The position numbers and the translations under genes are program-made. Positions 1-12,860 of a DNA stretch of 64,000 bases are shown here, piece after piece (positions within the stretch are counted from its first letter, which is position 1; each line of letters begins with the position of its first letter). The stretch lies in assembly GCA_016785225.1 (NCBI GenBank), contig JAFBJZ010000918.1:496001-560000 (forward strand), in the 5' to 3' direction. A model generated the notes under the pieces. The model did no database searches. It saw nothing but the letters and a program-made list of their open reading frames with translations, and had not been told where the DNA came from. This DNA comes from Psettodes erumei. Lineage: Eukaryota > Chordata > Actinopteri > Pleuronectiformes > Psettodidae.

Positions 1-1
1 C

Positions 2-2
2 G

Positions 3-34
<32 letters not shown>
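2..34. repeat. CA microsatellite, slightly interrupted
   Basis: An alternating CA tract with one AA interruption opens the window. Further CA-rich patches follow near 145-230. Length polymorphism is expected; no function is inferred. Confidence 0.95.
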
Positions 35-2840
35 GACTCCCAGTTCCCCCATCTTTCTCCCCTGTATACCTCTCTCTCAGTGCAGCCCAGGTGCTGATAC
101 AAGCAGAAATCCTCCACGCCCCATCGCTCCCAGAACACATACGCACTCACAGACACACACAAACACACATACAAAGTAAGCACGCACAAATACACCCACA
201 CAACCACCCACACACACACACACTTCCATTCACCACACCTCTTCAAGAAAAGCCGAGGGGAGGCGGCATTCGTCTCCTCTCTATTTGCTGTGTTAGCATG
301 GACGCGATATGAAACACAGGAACACTGTAGTTTTCCTGTTAAGGGATGGTGCTGCTGCATGCCGGCTGATAGTGTGTATGTATGTGGTGGGAGGGAGAAA
401 ATAAAAGATTATCACTGTGATGCATTGGCGGCTGTAGTCTTAAGTCACCCAAGGTTGTGGCCCTTCTCTCTCAATGAGGATATAGTGGCCAATAACAGCG
501 CTTTGTCAGTCCAAAGACAGAGAGGGTTGAAGGAGACAGAGCAGCCGAGACAAGCAGAGGAAGAGTGAAAAGTAGTAAACAGGAGAAAGGAGGCAAAAGA
601 GGAAGAGGAGGAGTGGATTGAGTCTGCTATTGTCTCTGCTTCATCAATATCCTCTTATATAAATGTCAGCGGTACCATTTCCCTCATCACTGTTTCACCA
701 CCCCACTGGCTTTATCCTCTGGTACAAGGGGAGGGACATCACTCTCTCTCATCTCTCTTTATCGTTTTTCTCCCTCCCCACTCCTTAAATCGCTTTACTC
801 TTTCTCCCCCTTTTTTCCCCTCATTTCTCTCCGCCGTGATTCTTTTCCTCCTTTCTCTCTCCCTCTCCCTCTCCATGTGCCCTCTCCCTTTATCATTCTT
901 TATCTCTCCTCTTCCTTCCCTCCCTCCCTCCTTCCTGTCTCTTTGCCTCGCATGGCAATGCGTCACTAGCCTGCCCCCATGAAACAAGTCAATTTTCTGC
1001 CAGCTCGGCGGATGAATAAATCTCCTGGCTCTGCTCAGAGCGATGGGGATATTTATCTAAGTGGAGTGTGTCCTCCTCGGCTCAACGCCACCGACTTCTC
1101 ATCTAAGCCCCCCGCCCCTTTACTGGAGGAGGGGAAGGAGATGGAGAAAGCAATTGCTAAGGAGGGACGTGAAAGGTAAAAGAGGTGATGAAATGAAAGC
1201 GCGAGAGATGCGGAGAAAGAGGTGGAAGTAGCTGATGAGAGGACTGAAATGAAGCTGAAGTGAGGAGAGAGGGAGGGGGACAATTAGGAGGTGAAAAATA
1301 TGAAAAAGATGGATGGGGGGGGGATAAAGGCGCTGCCTCGAACAAAGCCTATAAAGCAGTGCTGCAGCGGAGAAGCGAGGCAGGGGCATTAGTCGAGCCT
1401 GCTCGGGTTTAAACGGCAGGAACAGGCACAGATCTGGATGAATGGCAGCCCTCCTCCTTCAGGCCACACTCATCTGTTAGGGAGAGAGGGAGAGGGCGAG
1501 AAAGAGAGAGAGAGAGGTTTTTGGGCTCGCTGTGACAAACACACAGTACTGCACAGTACCAGAGACAAAGAAGAAGACGCAGAAACAAGAGGAAGAGAGG
1601 AGGAGGATGGGTGGGTGTGAGGCTGGAAATGATGATTGACGGATGAGGATGTTGTGGTATTTCTCCTCTACAATAATAATGATGATAATAATAATTATAA
1701 TAATATTATAGTAATAATAAATGAGGGTGACAGGCCACAGCAGTAGAAACCAGATGCTCTGCTGCTCTGATTAGCAGGATAACCAGCACGAGGTGGATTC
1801 GTCTAAGCTCGACTCTCATCCCTTAAATTTTTAATGCCGTGTTGTATTTTGCAGTGTAACAAGTACAAAGATTTAAAAAGCTTTGGGCAGCAGCGGGGGT
1901 ATTTGTGGGATGGTGGGGGTGGGCGGGTGGGGGGTCTTGCAAGCTACTTGCCTCGGCATTAAAGCAAAGTAAATAGCTGTTGTGTCTCATTACCATTCAT
2001 TTTTAAAGGGGACTGTTAGTATAATGAATGCCTGTGCTAGCTTCTCCGGGTCCTCCTCCTACTTCAATATTACGAAGAGTAATACTATCTTTCACGCTAG
2101 ATAAAGTGCAAGCAAATCTTTCCTTTGCAATTAAAATGGTCAATTTTGCTTATGCACAACAGGCGCCGTATAACACCAAGTTTTGGACTTAATTACCTAC
2201 AATAACAGTGTGATGATATATTGGCTATGTGGTTCTTTGCTGGGAGAGCATGATATGAAACAAGACGCTTTTAATAAACTCATAAAGACAAGCCCAGGCC
2301 CTGTGGAGCATATAATGTGCAAGTGTGTGTGGGAGGGTGCAGTCTTTAATTTGTTTGCACACACACACAAAAAAAGACTCGGAGACAAAGATGAGCACCT
2401 GCATCTACAGTCACACACACACACACAAAGTCCCAGAAAGTGCTTATTTCTGAGTGTTCACATTTTTTTGCAGTGTCTCTGTCTCAAACAAACCATTTTG
2501 AATCGCTGTGTAACCAACCAATGCTGACATGCTTTTCAATTATATCAGGGTTAAAGGTTGAGAACCCGCCTCGCCCCTCTCGCCCCAGGTTTTCTGCTGT
2601 TTATGTTCTTACCAATGGTTATTACCGTCACCACTTTTATCGAGGATGCCGTCGAATCCTTTTCGGACGGGTTGTAAAAATTTGTGCTGATTCTGCTGAA
2701 TCCGTGCTGAAAAGTGCTGAATTAAGCTGTCATTTTGCAGAAATCTGATTTTTTTTTTCACCTGACAGATAATGTAAGCACATTTCATTTTTATTCTTTC
2801 AGGGGTCAAATTGCGAGACAAAGCTTTTTTTCATTTATTT
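35..2840. other. Non-coding DNA far upstream of lbx1, low-complexity tracts
   Basis: No exon, conserved domain or RNA gene was recognised. Visible composition features are a polypyrimidine stretch at about 740-945, purine-rich stretches at about 1130-1320 and 1475-1620, an AT-rich trinucleotide patch at about 1668-1715, and short CA patches near 2360 and 2412. The open frames here are short and made of low-complexity residues (for example His/Thr from CA repeats or Arg/Glu from GA repeats), so I do not call them genes. Confidence 0.7.
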
Positions 2841-3150
2841 TTCTTCAGTTTTATTTGACAATTTATTTGATATTGCTATATGTGTGAGATATTTCTCTCA
2901 GATTTCTGCCTTCACACCAAGGAAATGAATAAAACTGAATATAATCCACAGAGGCCATATTTCTTGAAATGAACGTTGAGGTGATCATCACAATTAAAAT
3001 TTTGTTCATTATTAGATAGTGTCTGAAATGTACAACAGACATCTCAAAACCTGGAACACATAACACCAAAAGGACATGGCTGGACACCAAAATGTCTTCT
3101 TGTTATATTGGTGAATTGACCCTTTAATTCTCACACATTAAAGGGAAATT
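2840..3150. repeat. Possible remnant of a small dispersed repeat ending in a hairpin
   Basis: This AT-rich block ends with a perfect 9-bp inverted repeat, CCCTTTAAT at 3120-3128 and ATTAAAGGG at 3137-3145, separated by 8 bases. A 'gaattgaccctttaa' type end is reminiscent of the ends of short fish dispersed elements. The family was not identified, and the left boundary is a guess. It could equally be unique AT-rich DNA with a chance hairpin. Confidence 0.25.
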
Positions 3151-3229
3151 ACATTGTTTGATATTGTACAGGCACAACCAGGCAGCACATACGTCTCTTG
3201 TGCATTTTCAGCAGCACGTTTAAGAAGCC

Positions 3230-3600
3230 GCTATAGGTTGCCACGTGTAATATTTATGTTGTCACTGCATTAGCATGATGAATGCAGACACTTTTCATTA
3301 GAGACAAATGAAAGCTGTTCTGACACAATTATGGCAAAACAATAACAACACTGTGTGAGTCACTCCATGATTGATAATACTGCAGGGGGGGATTCTGTGG
3401 TGTTGGGCTTAACCAGGCTTTCCCTGAGGGGCTCTCCCTTGGCATTAGTCAGACAAATCCCTTTGTCAACCTCTCCCCTTGCCATTTTTATTCATAAGCA
3501 TTTGGCCCTAAGAAAGACATCAAACCAAGAATACAACGAGAGGTCAACATCGTCTTTGCGCAATGTTAACCTCTGCATTGATGAAGCTAATTCACATTTC
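3230..3600. promoter_or_regulatory. Candidate distal enhancer (conserved-element-like) upstream of lbx1
   Basis: A high-complexity, repeat-free block with several homeodomain-type cores. These include CATTAGCATGATGAATG around 3269, a perfect PBX/HOX-type TGATTGAT at 3368-3375, and CATTAG and AATTATGG cores between them. It stands out from the low-complexity DNA on either side. Developmental homeobox genes such as lbx1 commonly have such distant enhancers; assigning this one to lbx1 is inference from position only. Confidence 0.3.
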
Positions 3601-4680
3601 CTCAGTCCAGCCTACGGGGGTTCATGAGAGGAGGGGGAGGAGGAGCAGAGGGAGGCAGCAGGGTGTGTGTGTGTGTGCGTGTATACATGCGTGCATGTGT
3701 GTGTGTCTGCTTGTGCCCCTCTGTTTGTCAGCGGTCACTTTGTAGAGAGTCTCCCTCTTGACCCGGGCCCCTCCACATGGGGTTTGTATTGATATCGTTT
3801 GCTGAAAGGAGGGGAAAGTGAATGTTGTCTGAGCTCATTGGAATGACAATGGGGGCATATGGTTGTGTGTGTGCTGGTGTATGGTCATGGCAGCCACCAT
3901 ATTCCTCTGTGCAGGGTTGCCAGGTGCTTCATGAACAGACCCACTGAGAGTCGACAAATCATACACCCATGCAACTGGCTCGTGGCTCTTCTGCCCGACA
4001 GGGGGGCTCTCTGTGGCTGTCTGTCGAGGTTTCTTTCTTTCTCTGCTCCCCCCTCTCTATTCATGGTCAAAATAATATGTCATACCAAAGCAACCAAACC
4101 ATTTAAAATAAATAGATAAATAAATTTCACAAGAGAACAGTCAGCATTCATTATCTGGTTATCCTCCTAATCAGAGCCCCCTTCCTTCACCACTGTAAAA
4201 ACCCCACAGAGAACAAGAGAGTAAAGATAACCTGATGTAGTAGCATCCCCTCCCACACAAAGGCACTTCTTCTGTCATGAATAGTCAGCTCCACCCTAAT
4301 GACTGTTCAATACAGTCTGCAGGCTGCAGATGAACGGCCAATCCGCAGCAGCATCTGCTGCGGGCCTAACTCGCCAGACGCCAGCCTTGTAAGAGGGCCA
4401 TTGCAGGCTAATTGAAAGACAGAGGCCATCTCTCAAAGACAATGTTTGTGTGTGTGTGTGTGTGTGTGAGAAAGAGACAGAGAGAGACTTGACAACAAGA
4501 CGAGTGAGCGCAGAAAAACAGAGGAAATATGGAGAGAATGAGGAAGAGGGAACGAGGAGAAGAAAGAGGGACATTCCTCTCCGAGCAGCAAGAACAGCTG
4601 ACCTGTCTGCGTTTGTTCCCATGCGGCCATATTGGAAATGCCCCTATGGGCATTGAATTAACACAACCCAAAGCAACTTC
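3601..4680. other. Non-coding DNA with GT microsatellites
   Basis: Contains GT-rich patches at about 3663-3710 and a cleaner GT run at about 4445-4468. No exon or RNA gene was recognised. The short antisense frames rich in Ser/His/Thr at about 4300-4670 are products of the repeat and are not called. Confidence 0.65.
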
Positions 4681-4689
4681 ATGTAATTA

Positions 4690-4890
4690 GAGTGGCCCTG
4701 TGCTCTCATCCTATTTTAAATACATGTTTGAATTCCATAAGCTCTGATTCGGTTAAAGACGATCGACACTGGCTTCCTCAGCATCATTAATCATCCTGTT
4801 TTTAAGTGATTAAAGCCGGAACTGATCAGATATCTTGAATGATAAAGGATCTGGTAATCGCAGCATGCATTTACCAGTAAGTAACAAGTA
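4690..4890. promoter_or_regulatory. Candidate enhancer block with homeodomain cores
   Basis: This block combines AATTAG (about 4686), CATTAATCATCC (about 4784) and AAGTGATTAAAGC (about 4804), then GATCAGATATCTTGAATGAT, in non-repetitive sequence about 5.8 kb upstream of the lbx1 start codon. It looks like vertebrate conserved non-coding elements near homeobox genes. Conservation itself cannot be seen from one sequence. Confidence 0.27.
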
Positions 4891-7800
4891 ATAAAAACCC
4901 AGTTTGATCTATAATTTTACAAAGGAGTGATCAACAGAAATGTGGCTGGTATTTACAATTCAGTTGCTGTTTTTTTATCCTCAAGCTCTCTTTATTCTCC
5001 TTTGCAAGACTTTGCATCAAATAAAAAAAAAAACAAAACCCCACAAACGAAAACTAAAGGATTGCTGTCATAATTCTCCCCGGTTCTTCTCTGGCAGTTT
5101 TTATTACCGAAGGAGGTGAATAATCTTTTCCACCCTGGCCATCCCAAATAACACAATCCTTCAGCGTCACTGCTTACTGTGTTTTATGGTGAAGTGCAGA
5201 TGATGAAGAAAGAACATTCAAATGAAGCACTATCTGGTGCCGTGAGGGGATTCATCAGCGGCCAGTGAATATAGAGAAGCGAAAGACGGGCAAAGACCAG
5301 GTGAAACCTCTTTTCAGAGATGCGGTGGCACAGACTCATTTCCAGTGGCCGCATATGTGCAGTTTCAAAGTGTTCTTTCTGTAAATTAGGAATGCTCATG
5401 TTCGGGCCACGCCAGCTACAAGCGTACAGGCCCCAAACCACACCAGTATGATCAGGGGCGTGAAGCCAGTCTGTTACCGGCTGGCAGAGGAGTGTGAGAG
5501 GAGCAACTGTTCCACCAGGTAAGACGCAGATCATGAGGTCCTGATTTAGTTTCCATCACAAGGAAAGAAACAAAACAACATTTGCAGGCTCTTAGCATTA
5601 AAACATTGCTGTCCAGCCATTTATTGAGTGAATGGTTCTTTGTAGAGTCTTTGGTAGTGAGTATATTTTGTATTACAACAGCCAGAGACCCATGAAAAGG
5701 TTTCTCTAAGGAGAGAGAAACTCTACATTATGCACTCCCCATGGGGTAACGTCTGCGCTTCTTGTATTTCTTGGGAGACCGTGCACCTGTTTTTGCTTCC
5801 CCTTGCGTGGGTATAAACTCAAGGCCTGTAATTTATTGACTGGCATGTTCCGACTCAATTTTTATGTTTCTTTTTATTTATTTTTTCAGTTTGTTTGGGA
5901 GGGGTTGGGGGCAATCCGGGAGTCAACATTTTTATTTTCATTTTTTACGAGCAGACCTCATGAAAGACAACTATTTCTATTTAGTTTGGAGAGAGGCAGA
6001 GGGCAGCCCATTTTTAAAGGGCCAGTTAACCCCAAAGTAAATTGAAATTTTACAAACAAAAATCTCATTATATTGTAACATCTGAAGCAATTTCAATTAT
6101 GAAAAAAATATGCAACAAAATAGTAAAAATGTAATTATAATCCTGAAATGTTACTTATACAAAATCACAACATTATTAGGGTCCATATTGCAAAATGCTA
6201 ATATTGCTAATATTGGTGTAATTGTTGATAGTCCCTCTTTTCCAGGACTTTTGATTGTAGTGTTACATTGTAATATTTATACTTTAATTTAAGTAAAGTT
6301 GTTTGTATGTATCTATATGGCTTTTATGCCTGATGTTTCCCTGATCTCCCTATTCTTTGGTAGAAAATTGTTCCAGAATAACAGGGACATTTATTTGGCA
6401 AAGTACTAAGTACACAGACACCAAAAACTAAGGGTCATCCCATTCCAAGTACGGTTTGGTGTATTAAAATGAGTGAGGGTGTATTTTTACTTATGAACTC
6501 AGTGTTTTACTTCTAAGAAGAGTGTGTGATCGTGTAATTTTCTATATTTCCCGTATTATTTTCCCATTTAATTATTTTTATTGCACATTCATTCAAGTGC
6601 TACCGTTTTGTCATTGTTGAATTGTTGTCAGTACTCCATACAATTTAATTATGATCAATAAATACAATCTGGATCTGAAGTAATCAGAGGTGATTATCTT
6701 AAAATGTTGGCACGTAAAACCAAAACTATCGGCTCAGTATCACACGGGGTAAATGAGGAAACTTTTATTGTGATTTTGGGGAACCGACCCTTTAACAGCA
6801 CACTTGTGAAAGTCACAGCAAAGAGCCCCCAACGTTGGGGAAAATGGTTTGCTAAGCAGCACAGTGCGGTCCATGTGTATCACGGTGATAATGGTGCTGC
6901 TTATGATCCACTGTTCCAGCAGCACTGGCACTGCACTGCGAGGCAGGGAAAGCCGGGCCGTCAGGGATTTGTCAGAGGCCTGTTATTACATCTCTAGTCA
7001 CATGAAATATGGCTGCCTCTCCAGAAATCCAACCACCAGATAAATCCACTCTCCTCCAACCAGACTGGCCCTCGCTATGAAACCATCCAATGGTGTACCT
7101 CAGCCACTGACCTCTGGTAATGACGTGTGATTTATACAGTACATGTTTTAAACAGAGAGAGACATCCGGGGCAGGCTATCTCTCCCTCTCTCTGTATCTA
7201 TATCTGGTGTCATGTGAGATAACAGGCAGGCCTTTGGGAGACGGGAGACATGACACCCATCTTTGAGGTCTCATAAAATGGCTACTATGTGGATAGTTTC
7301 CCCTGCAGCTGTCTAATCGCAGTCTAAGCCTGCAGTGAGCACTGTCCTGCATGAGGTCACTAACACATATTGCAGGATGGCATTTTAAGCTAACGCACCA
7401 CAGTGTGGACGGCCTAAATCAACACCTGGTTGGGAAGAGAAAGAGCTGTTGTATTCTGTAATTGCATTTATGAATGTCCAAGGAGTGGCAGATTACGGGA
7501 TATTGTCAATACATTAAACTAACTCTTCTGGATTATGATTAACCAGAGATTTCTCAGGGTTTTATTGCAGATATAAATTACATACCAATCCATCAAAAGG
7601 GTGAAAACATCCACCACATCTTTCTAAGAACCCAAAAATAAAATAAATCAACCAACCACATCTTATTTCATATGCAATATGCACTCATTAGAACATATGA
7701 AGATATAAGTATATGAGTAAACAGTGTATCAGAGGAAGCCATTTTCCAGAGAGTCAGTGATGTGGTGTTTACTGTCCCTTGCCAGGGATCGTCCCCTGCA

Positions 7801-9260
7801 CAGTCTAGTAGCTTAAGAGATTAAGTTCTCTGGCTAAAGGAGAGCTGAGAGGCAGGCCGTGTCGTTGACCTTGGCAAGCCAGACGCAGAGACGATGACAC
7901 ACCACTGCAAATATCTGTCTTTAATAAACAGGCCAGCACAGCACCATGAACACCATGATCCGCCACAGCTTGGACGCAGACTCATTTGATGTAAGAAGTG
8001 AATGTGATGTGATGAAATGTCACCTGAAATTTTATAATGCCCCATATGTGGATCCATCTGCATGTCATTTAATGTATTTCATAGAGTGGTTATTTACAAC
8101 TGATAATCATATTTGTAATGATGAATAAATGAGCATATATGTTTTATTTATTATTTTTTAAATGTGAATTCACATTGTCATTTACTAACTGCGTTACAAA
8201 TGTGTTAAGAAGTGAATGATTAAAACAATGCATTTGTTAATACACACTATGCAATACTGAGATCTAATTGAATTATTATTTACTACTTTTAAATACAGCT
8301 AAATTCTGTTTGCCCTCATATTATGATAATGAAAGCATTAAAGAAACTCCAGTTTAAATGCACCAGCAGATAATACCATGAAAAGTTTAGGGCTGGGCTG
8401 GCCTGCCACATATTATTATAGCCTATTTAATGAGCCTGTCTCCCTGCTCGTTTCCACATCATTCAGCTGAAGGTTTTAATAAAATAAAAGTACAGACATT
8501 TAGTGGACATTGAGAAGGTAAAAAAAAATCCTGGCACATGTGAGAGAATCATATACCGGGTTGTATTTCAGCAAAACATGAACACATGAACACCTCCACT
8601 TCTGAAATCAGATCTTACCCCCCACCAGCAGCAAATATAAACTGTGCTACAGCTTAAAAAACTGCCTGGCTGCTTTCTGCTTTTATAACCCGGTTAAGTA
8701 GAGACACTCTTTTTACTTGCTCTCTCTTTGTCATTCTCATTTAAAAAACCAAAAAAACGAAATATATATGTGGTTAAAATTAAGGTGTGATGCTGACTGT
8801 CCTTATTTAAATATAATAGGAGGACGTTCACACTAGACTGTTATATAAGAGCAAAATAAAGTATCTCTACTTCACCTTTTCGTTAATTGAATATGTTGTA
8901 TATTGTTTTAAGTCCTGTCCTCATCACGATAAGAAACTTAATCCTGTATAAAACTCATTTGCCTAAATAATCCGATCCGATATCAGTGTACAGGAACTGG
9001 CTGATAAAATACATTCATGCGGTGTTTTCATCAAACATTTATGTTGGAAACACTACAATGACTAAATGGCGAAATGCAAATATTGAAATGCGACCATGCA
9101 TCATCACCATCATCACCATCATCATCATCAAATCATGTTGATCTTCGCCTGTCACTGACGCGTCCATCAGCTATAATCACTGCAATATCTTGATCTGACA
9201 TTCACTAGAAAGCTAAATAATATCTTTAAATAACAGCAGCACAGCAAATAACACTGAATG
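4891..9260. other. Non-coding DNA upstream of lbx1, mostly AT-rich
   Basis: I found no exon, tRNA or other RNA gene. At 6014-6035 there is an 'aaagggccagttaacccc' string similar to ends of common fish dispersed repeats, but no full element could be traced. The block at about 6930-7140 is of higher complexity than its surroundings and could be regulatory. A short CATCAC/CATCAT run lies at about 9100-9130. The rest is unremarkable AT-rich sequence. Confidence 0.6.
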
Positions 9261-9261
9261 G

Positions 9262-9350
<89 letters not shown>
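9262..9350. repeat. Uninterrupted ATA/AAT trinucleotide microsatellite
   Basis: About 30 perfect trinucleotide units run without interruption, roughly 1.2 kb upstream of the lbx1 coding start. A long pure array of this kind is expected to be highly length-polymorphic. A second, imperfect 'aataataacaataattcac' echo follows up to about 9376. Confidence 0.97.
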
Positions 9351-10139
9351 TCACTTATAATAATAACAATAATTCACTTGTGTTATAGGTTTAAAATTGT
9401 CTAAAGTCGTATTTTCCACAATATAATTACAGGATTTTGCTAATATAAAGAGGAACCTAACATTGAAATGCCATGAAAAGAAGAAGAAAAATTCTCTCTT
9501 TGTATTTTAAAGAATTATAATTTTGATGAAAAAAAAATATATTTTGTCTTACTGCAAAAATTCGTTTTCTTATGCAAATACCCTGTGGTCGATTTTTCAG
9601 AACCGCACCAAAAATAAACCCATCATGTCAAACCTGGAGGACGCGGGGAAATGTGAGAGGAGATGAACTATTTCTCGGATGATATAAAAGAAGCCCTTTC
9701 GCCTGAGTTATGGCCCGGATTTGGCGTTGCTGAGAGGGATGCATGCTGCTCCTTCTCTCCCGCCCCAGAGGAGGTATCATCAGAGCTGATATATGGCTCA
9801 GCTCTACATTACCTTTACAAAACAAAGGATCATCCACGCTTTGGGTCGAGGAAAATATCCTTCTGACTATAGCTGCGGCATCTAAAATGACCCCCCTGAG
9901 CTGACTCATCTTTTTTTGACAACATCCGGATAGTCCAAACACTTTTAAATAAAAGAATAGAAACTCCTGCTGCTGAACTAGAACTGAAGTTTTACGCGTA
10001 AAAACGCTTAAATAGGCTTCGGGTTGTGATTTCTTTCCCCCTCATCTGCCTCTTTCTCTCCCTCTCTCTCTCCCTCTCTCTTTCTGCTTCCCATAACTAT
10101 AACCCTTTACCCCATATAACTATTCTGGTATCTCACCTC

Positions 10140-10400
10140 ACGACTAAATTAGACCAAAGATGATAAGAGCACAAAGCATTGTAATTCCGCCGGGCTCCTC
10201 CTCCTTCCAGCCATGCGTCCTAATTAATGGGACACCCCCAGTCGCAAAAAGCCCTGCACTGGACTGCAACATAGTCAAAGAGTGAAAGGGAAGAGGGCGA
10301 AAGTGCCACTGGAGATAATTGATTACCCACCAATCAATGATAACTTGTTAGTAATCGTCAACTCTTTGGACCTCGCCATTTTCAGGGAGGCATCTCACTC
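10140..10400 (+). promoter_or_regulatory. Candidate lbx1 proximal regulatory region
   Basis: Dense, repeat-free sequence 190-450 bases upstream of the start codon. It carries TAATTAATGG at about 10211, then a compact run (about 10315-10350) combining GATAATTGATTACC, a CCAATCAATGAT site that fits both CCAAT-box and PBX/HOX-like cores, and a TAGTAATCG homeodomain core. Position and content fit a promoter-proximal control element. No TATA box was identified, so the transcription start is not fixed by sequence. Confidence 0.4.
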
Positions 10401-10590
10401 CTGCGGACTTGCTGCTCCCGAGGATCGACACTTTGAAGACACCCCCGTTTTGGAATAAGATTTTCTTTTCTTCATTCTCGCTTCCGTATCTTTGTTTTTT
10501 TCCCCCCCTAACTGTTATGTGACTTCTTCCCTTCGTTTTTAACCGCTGAATATTTCAACGAAGTCCCGTGTAAACTCTGCGTACAGACCA

Positions 10591-11909
10591 ATGATGACAT
10601 CCAAAGAGGTGGCCAAATGTGATGCAGTGGAAAACAGGAGGCGAAGTCCGCTGGACCACTTGCCGCCTCCCGCCAACTCCAACAAGCCGCTGACCCCCTT
10701 CAGCATCGAGGACATCCTGAACAAACCGTCTGTGAAACGAAGCTACACGATTTGCGGCACGGCTCATCTCATTTCGTCCTCTGAGAAGCACCGCTCCTCC
10801 AGCATCCCTCTGTCCAGCCGGGCTCTCCTCAACCAGACCTCTCCGCTCTGCGCACTGGAGGAGCTGGCCAGCAAGACCTTTAAGGGACTGGAAGTCAGCG
10901 TTTTACAGGCTGCCGAAGGTAAATCTCCATCCCCCAAAAGCGCACGAGAAATGCAGGGTTATGTTGCCCGTTGTGTTTATTTCCCTCAGTGATCTTAGGC
11001 CCTGTACTAGAAAGAAATTGACTATTTGGGCTCTAATGGAATATATTAATCAAACTGTTTAGAGCATTTTCTTTCCTTTTGTGTGGCAGAAAGCATATTT
11101 CTCCTGTATAATGTCTTATCGAACAAAAGCGTGTTAATTTTCTGGGTTGTTCCTCAACCAAATAAATCGCCATCGCTTTTCTTTAATATTAGGGCCTGGC
11201 GTGTCTGGCGCTCAATATTTCCCAGTGGTGTCTGTGTAATATTCTTGTAATGACCTGTTCCCAGAAGGACTTCGAGGCTTTAGTGTTTCACGGATCACTT
11301 CCATTGTTATTTTTAGGATATTGTTAGGATCACTTTTACGCACACGCTGCAGCGCTGCGGATAAAGCCGTGCACCTGCGTGAATCAATGATTTTCACTCA
11401 GCCTCCTTCTCTGCCTCGCAGGCCGGGACGGGATGACTCTGTTCGGCCAGAGGACCACCCCAAAGAAGCGTCGGAAGTCTCGGACGGCGTTCACCAATCA
11501 CCAAATCTACGAGCTGGAGAAGCGCTTCCTATATCAGAAGTACCTGTCCCCCGCCGACCGGGACCAGATCGCGCAGCAGCTGGGCCTGACGAACGCACAG
11601 GTCATCACGTGGTTTCAGAACCGGAGGGCCAAGCTAAAACGGGACCTGGAGGAGATGAAGGCCGACGTGGAGTCGGCCAAGGCCATAGGGCAGGTCCCCT
11701 TGGACAAACTCGCCAAGCTGGCGGACCTGGAGAAATGCGCCAACGGCACGCTGGGCCACCCGCGAGCCGACTCCCCCGCGCGGGGCGGCCAGCAGGAGCA
11801 CGAGCTCGCTCAGAAACTGCGGACGTCGCCGCTGTCTCCGTTCTCAGACCACACAACTAGTAAAGAGTGCTCAGAGGACGAGGACGTGGAGATTGATGTG
11901 GATGACTGA
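10591..11909 (+). CDS. lbx1: Ladybird-type homeobox transcription factor LBX1
   Basis: DNA-binding transcription factor of the nucleus; the LBX1 family specifies migrating limb/hypaxial muscle precursors and dorsal spinal interneurons. Two coding exons, 10591-10918 and 11422-11909, join in phase (GAA-G|GC) to give 271 residues. An EH1-like repressor motif (FSIEDIL, residues 37-43) lies in the family's conserved N-terminal block. The homeodomain is at about 126-185 with helix 3 WFQNRRAKLKRD, and the C-terminus is acidic (SEDEDVEIDVDD), as in LBX1. The frame opens MMTSKE; relatives begin MTSKE, so initiation may be at the second Met (10594). The N-terminal block and the 'VESAKAIGQVPLDKLAKLADLEKCAN' region (split here only for description) fit fish lbx1 rather than lbx2. 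Teleosts have lbx1a and lbx1b; the lack of tlx1 or btrc nearby leans to lbx1b but does not prove it. Confidence 0.95.
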
Positions 11910-12224
11910 TGGCGCAGCGTGGGGCTGAGAAGTCGAGAAACACAAAGAGACGCTAGAAAAAAAAATCCTCCCGAGGACTTGTAACTTACTGCTTATATTG
12001 TATACCATATCTCAGAACATGTACCAAAATGTAATGACTTTTATATCAGCACAGATAGACCTACTCATAGTGAAGCATGAACACAGAACAAGAAATATGC
12101 AGTGGTATTTTACAATGTATTCATTAACAAAATCTTACTTCTTGCAATCAAAGCAATATGGTCTAAAATGACATGAGTAACTTATTATTTTTTTACACTG
12201 TAGGCCAATACACAGATCGACACG

Positions 12225-12227
<3 letters not shown>

Positions 12228-12268
<41 letters not shown>
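12228..12268. repeat. CA microsatellite in the lbx1 3' region
   Basis: A pure CA run about 320 bases after the lbx1 stop codon and before the likely poly(A) signal, so it is probably transcribed within the 3' UTR. Confidence 0.95.
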
Positions 12269-12269
<1 letters not shown>

Positions 12270-12586
12270 GCCCCAGTGCGTTTCCTTAAAGGCCTATCCT
12301 CACACACCACACTCAAAGTGCTCCAGTTTTTCATATTTTTTGCATGTAAGTGCATGATTTGATTTGTGATCATTATCTATTTATTTTTACTTTATTTTTT
12401 TTATTTAAATGCTTTTGTGTTTTCTGTGAGCCAAGTCGCCATTGAGTCACTTCTGTCACTGCCGGTTCCTAATCCTCTTTTTTCTTCTTCCTATTCTCCT
12501 TCTTCCTCTTCTCCTCTTCCTCCTCCTCATCATCTGACTGTAACCCCTGACTTCAGTTCATATTTGGCATCCCGATGCTGCAGTGC

Positions 12587-12612
12587 ATGATGATGATGAT
12601 GATGATGATGAT
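12587..12612. repeat. GAT trinucleotide repeat
   Basis: A short perfect ATG/GAT run, also within the probable lbx1 3' UTR. Confidence 0.9.
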
Positions 12613-12860
12613 CGGAAAGGCAAACTCGAACATTCACAGCTACGCGTTTTATGGGAATGCTCAAGCGATGGCGAGAAACAACAATTAATATTGCGGTGAT
12701 TTTGACAAGCTGTAGGCTACTTTTTAGACTTATTGTTTGGATACAATAGATTTACAGTTATAAATTTGTTATGTTTTGTACACCTGTAAGTGCCTTTCGA
12801 AAATCAGGACATTATTTGAAAACCAATGCACAGACTGTAATGTATATAGGCTACTATGAG

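Noticed and set aside
11321..11860. 179-residue alternative-frame ORF over lbx1 exon 2
   Set aside because: It overlaps the homeodomain frame, arises from GC-rich codon structure and contains no domain of its own.
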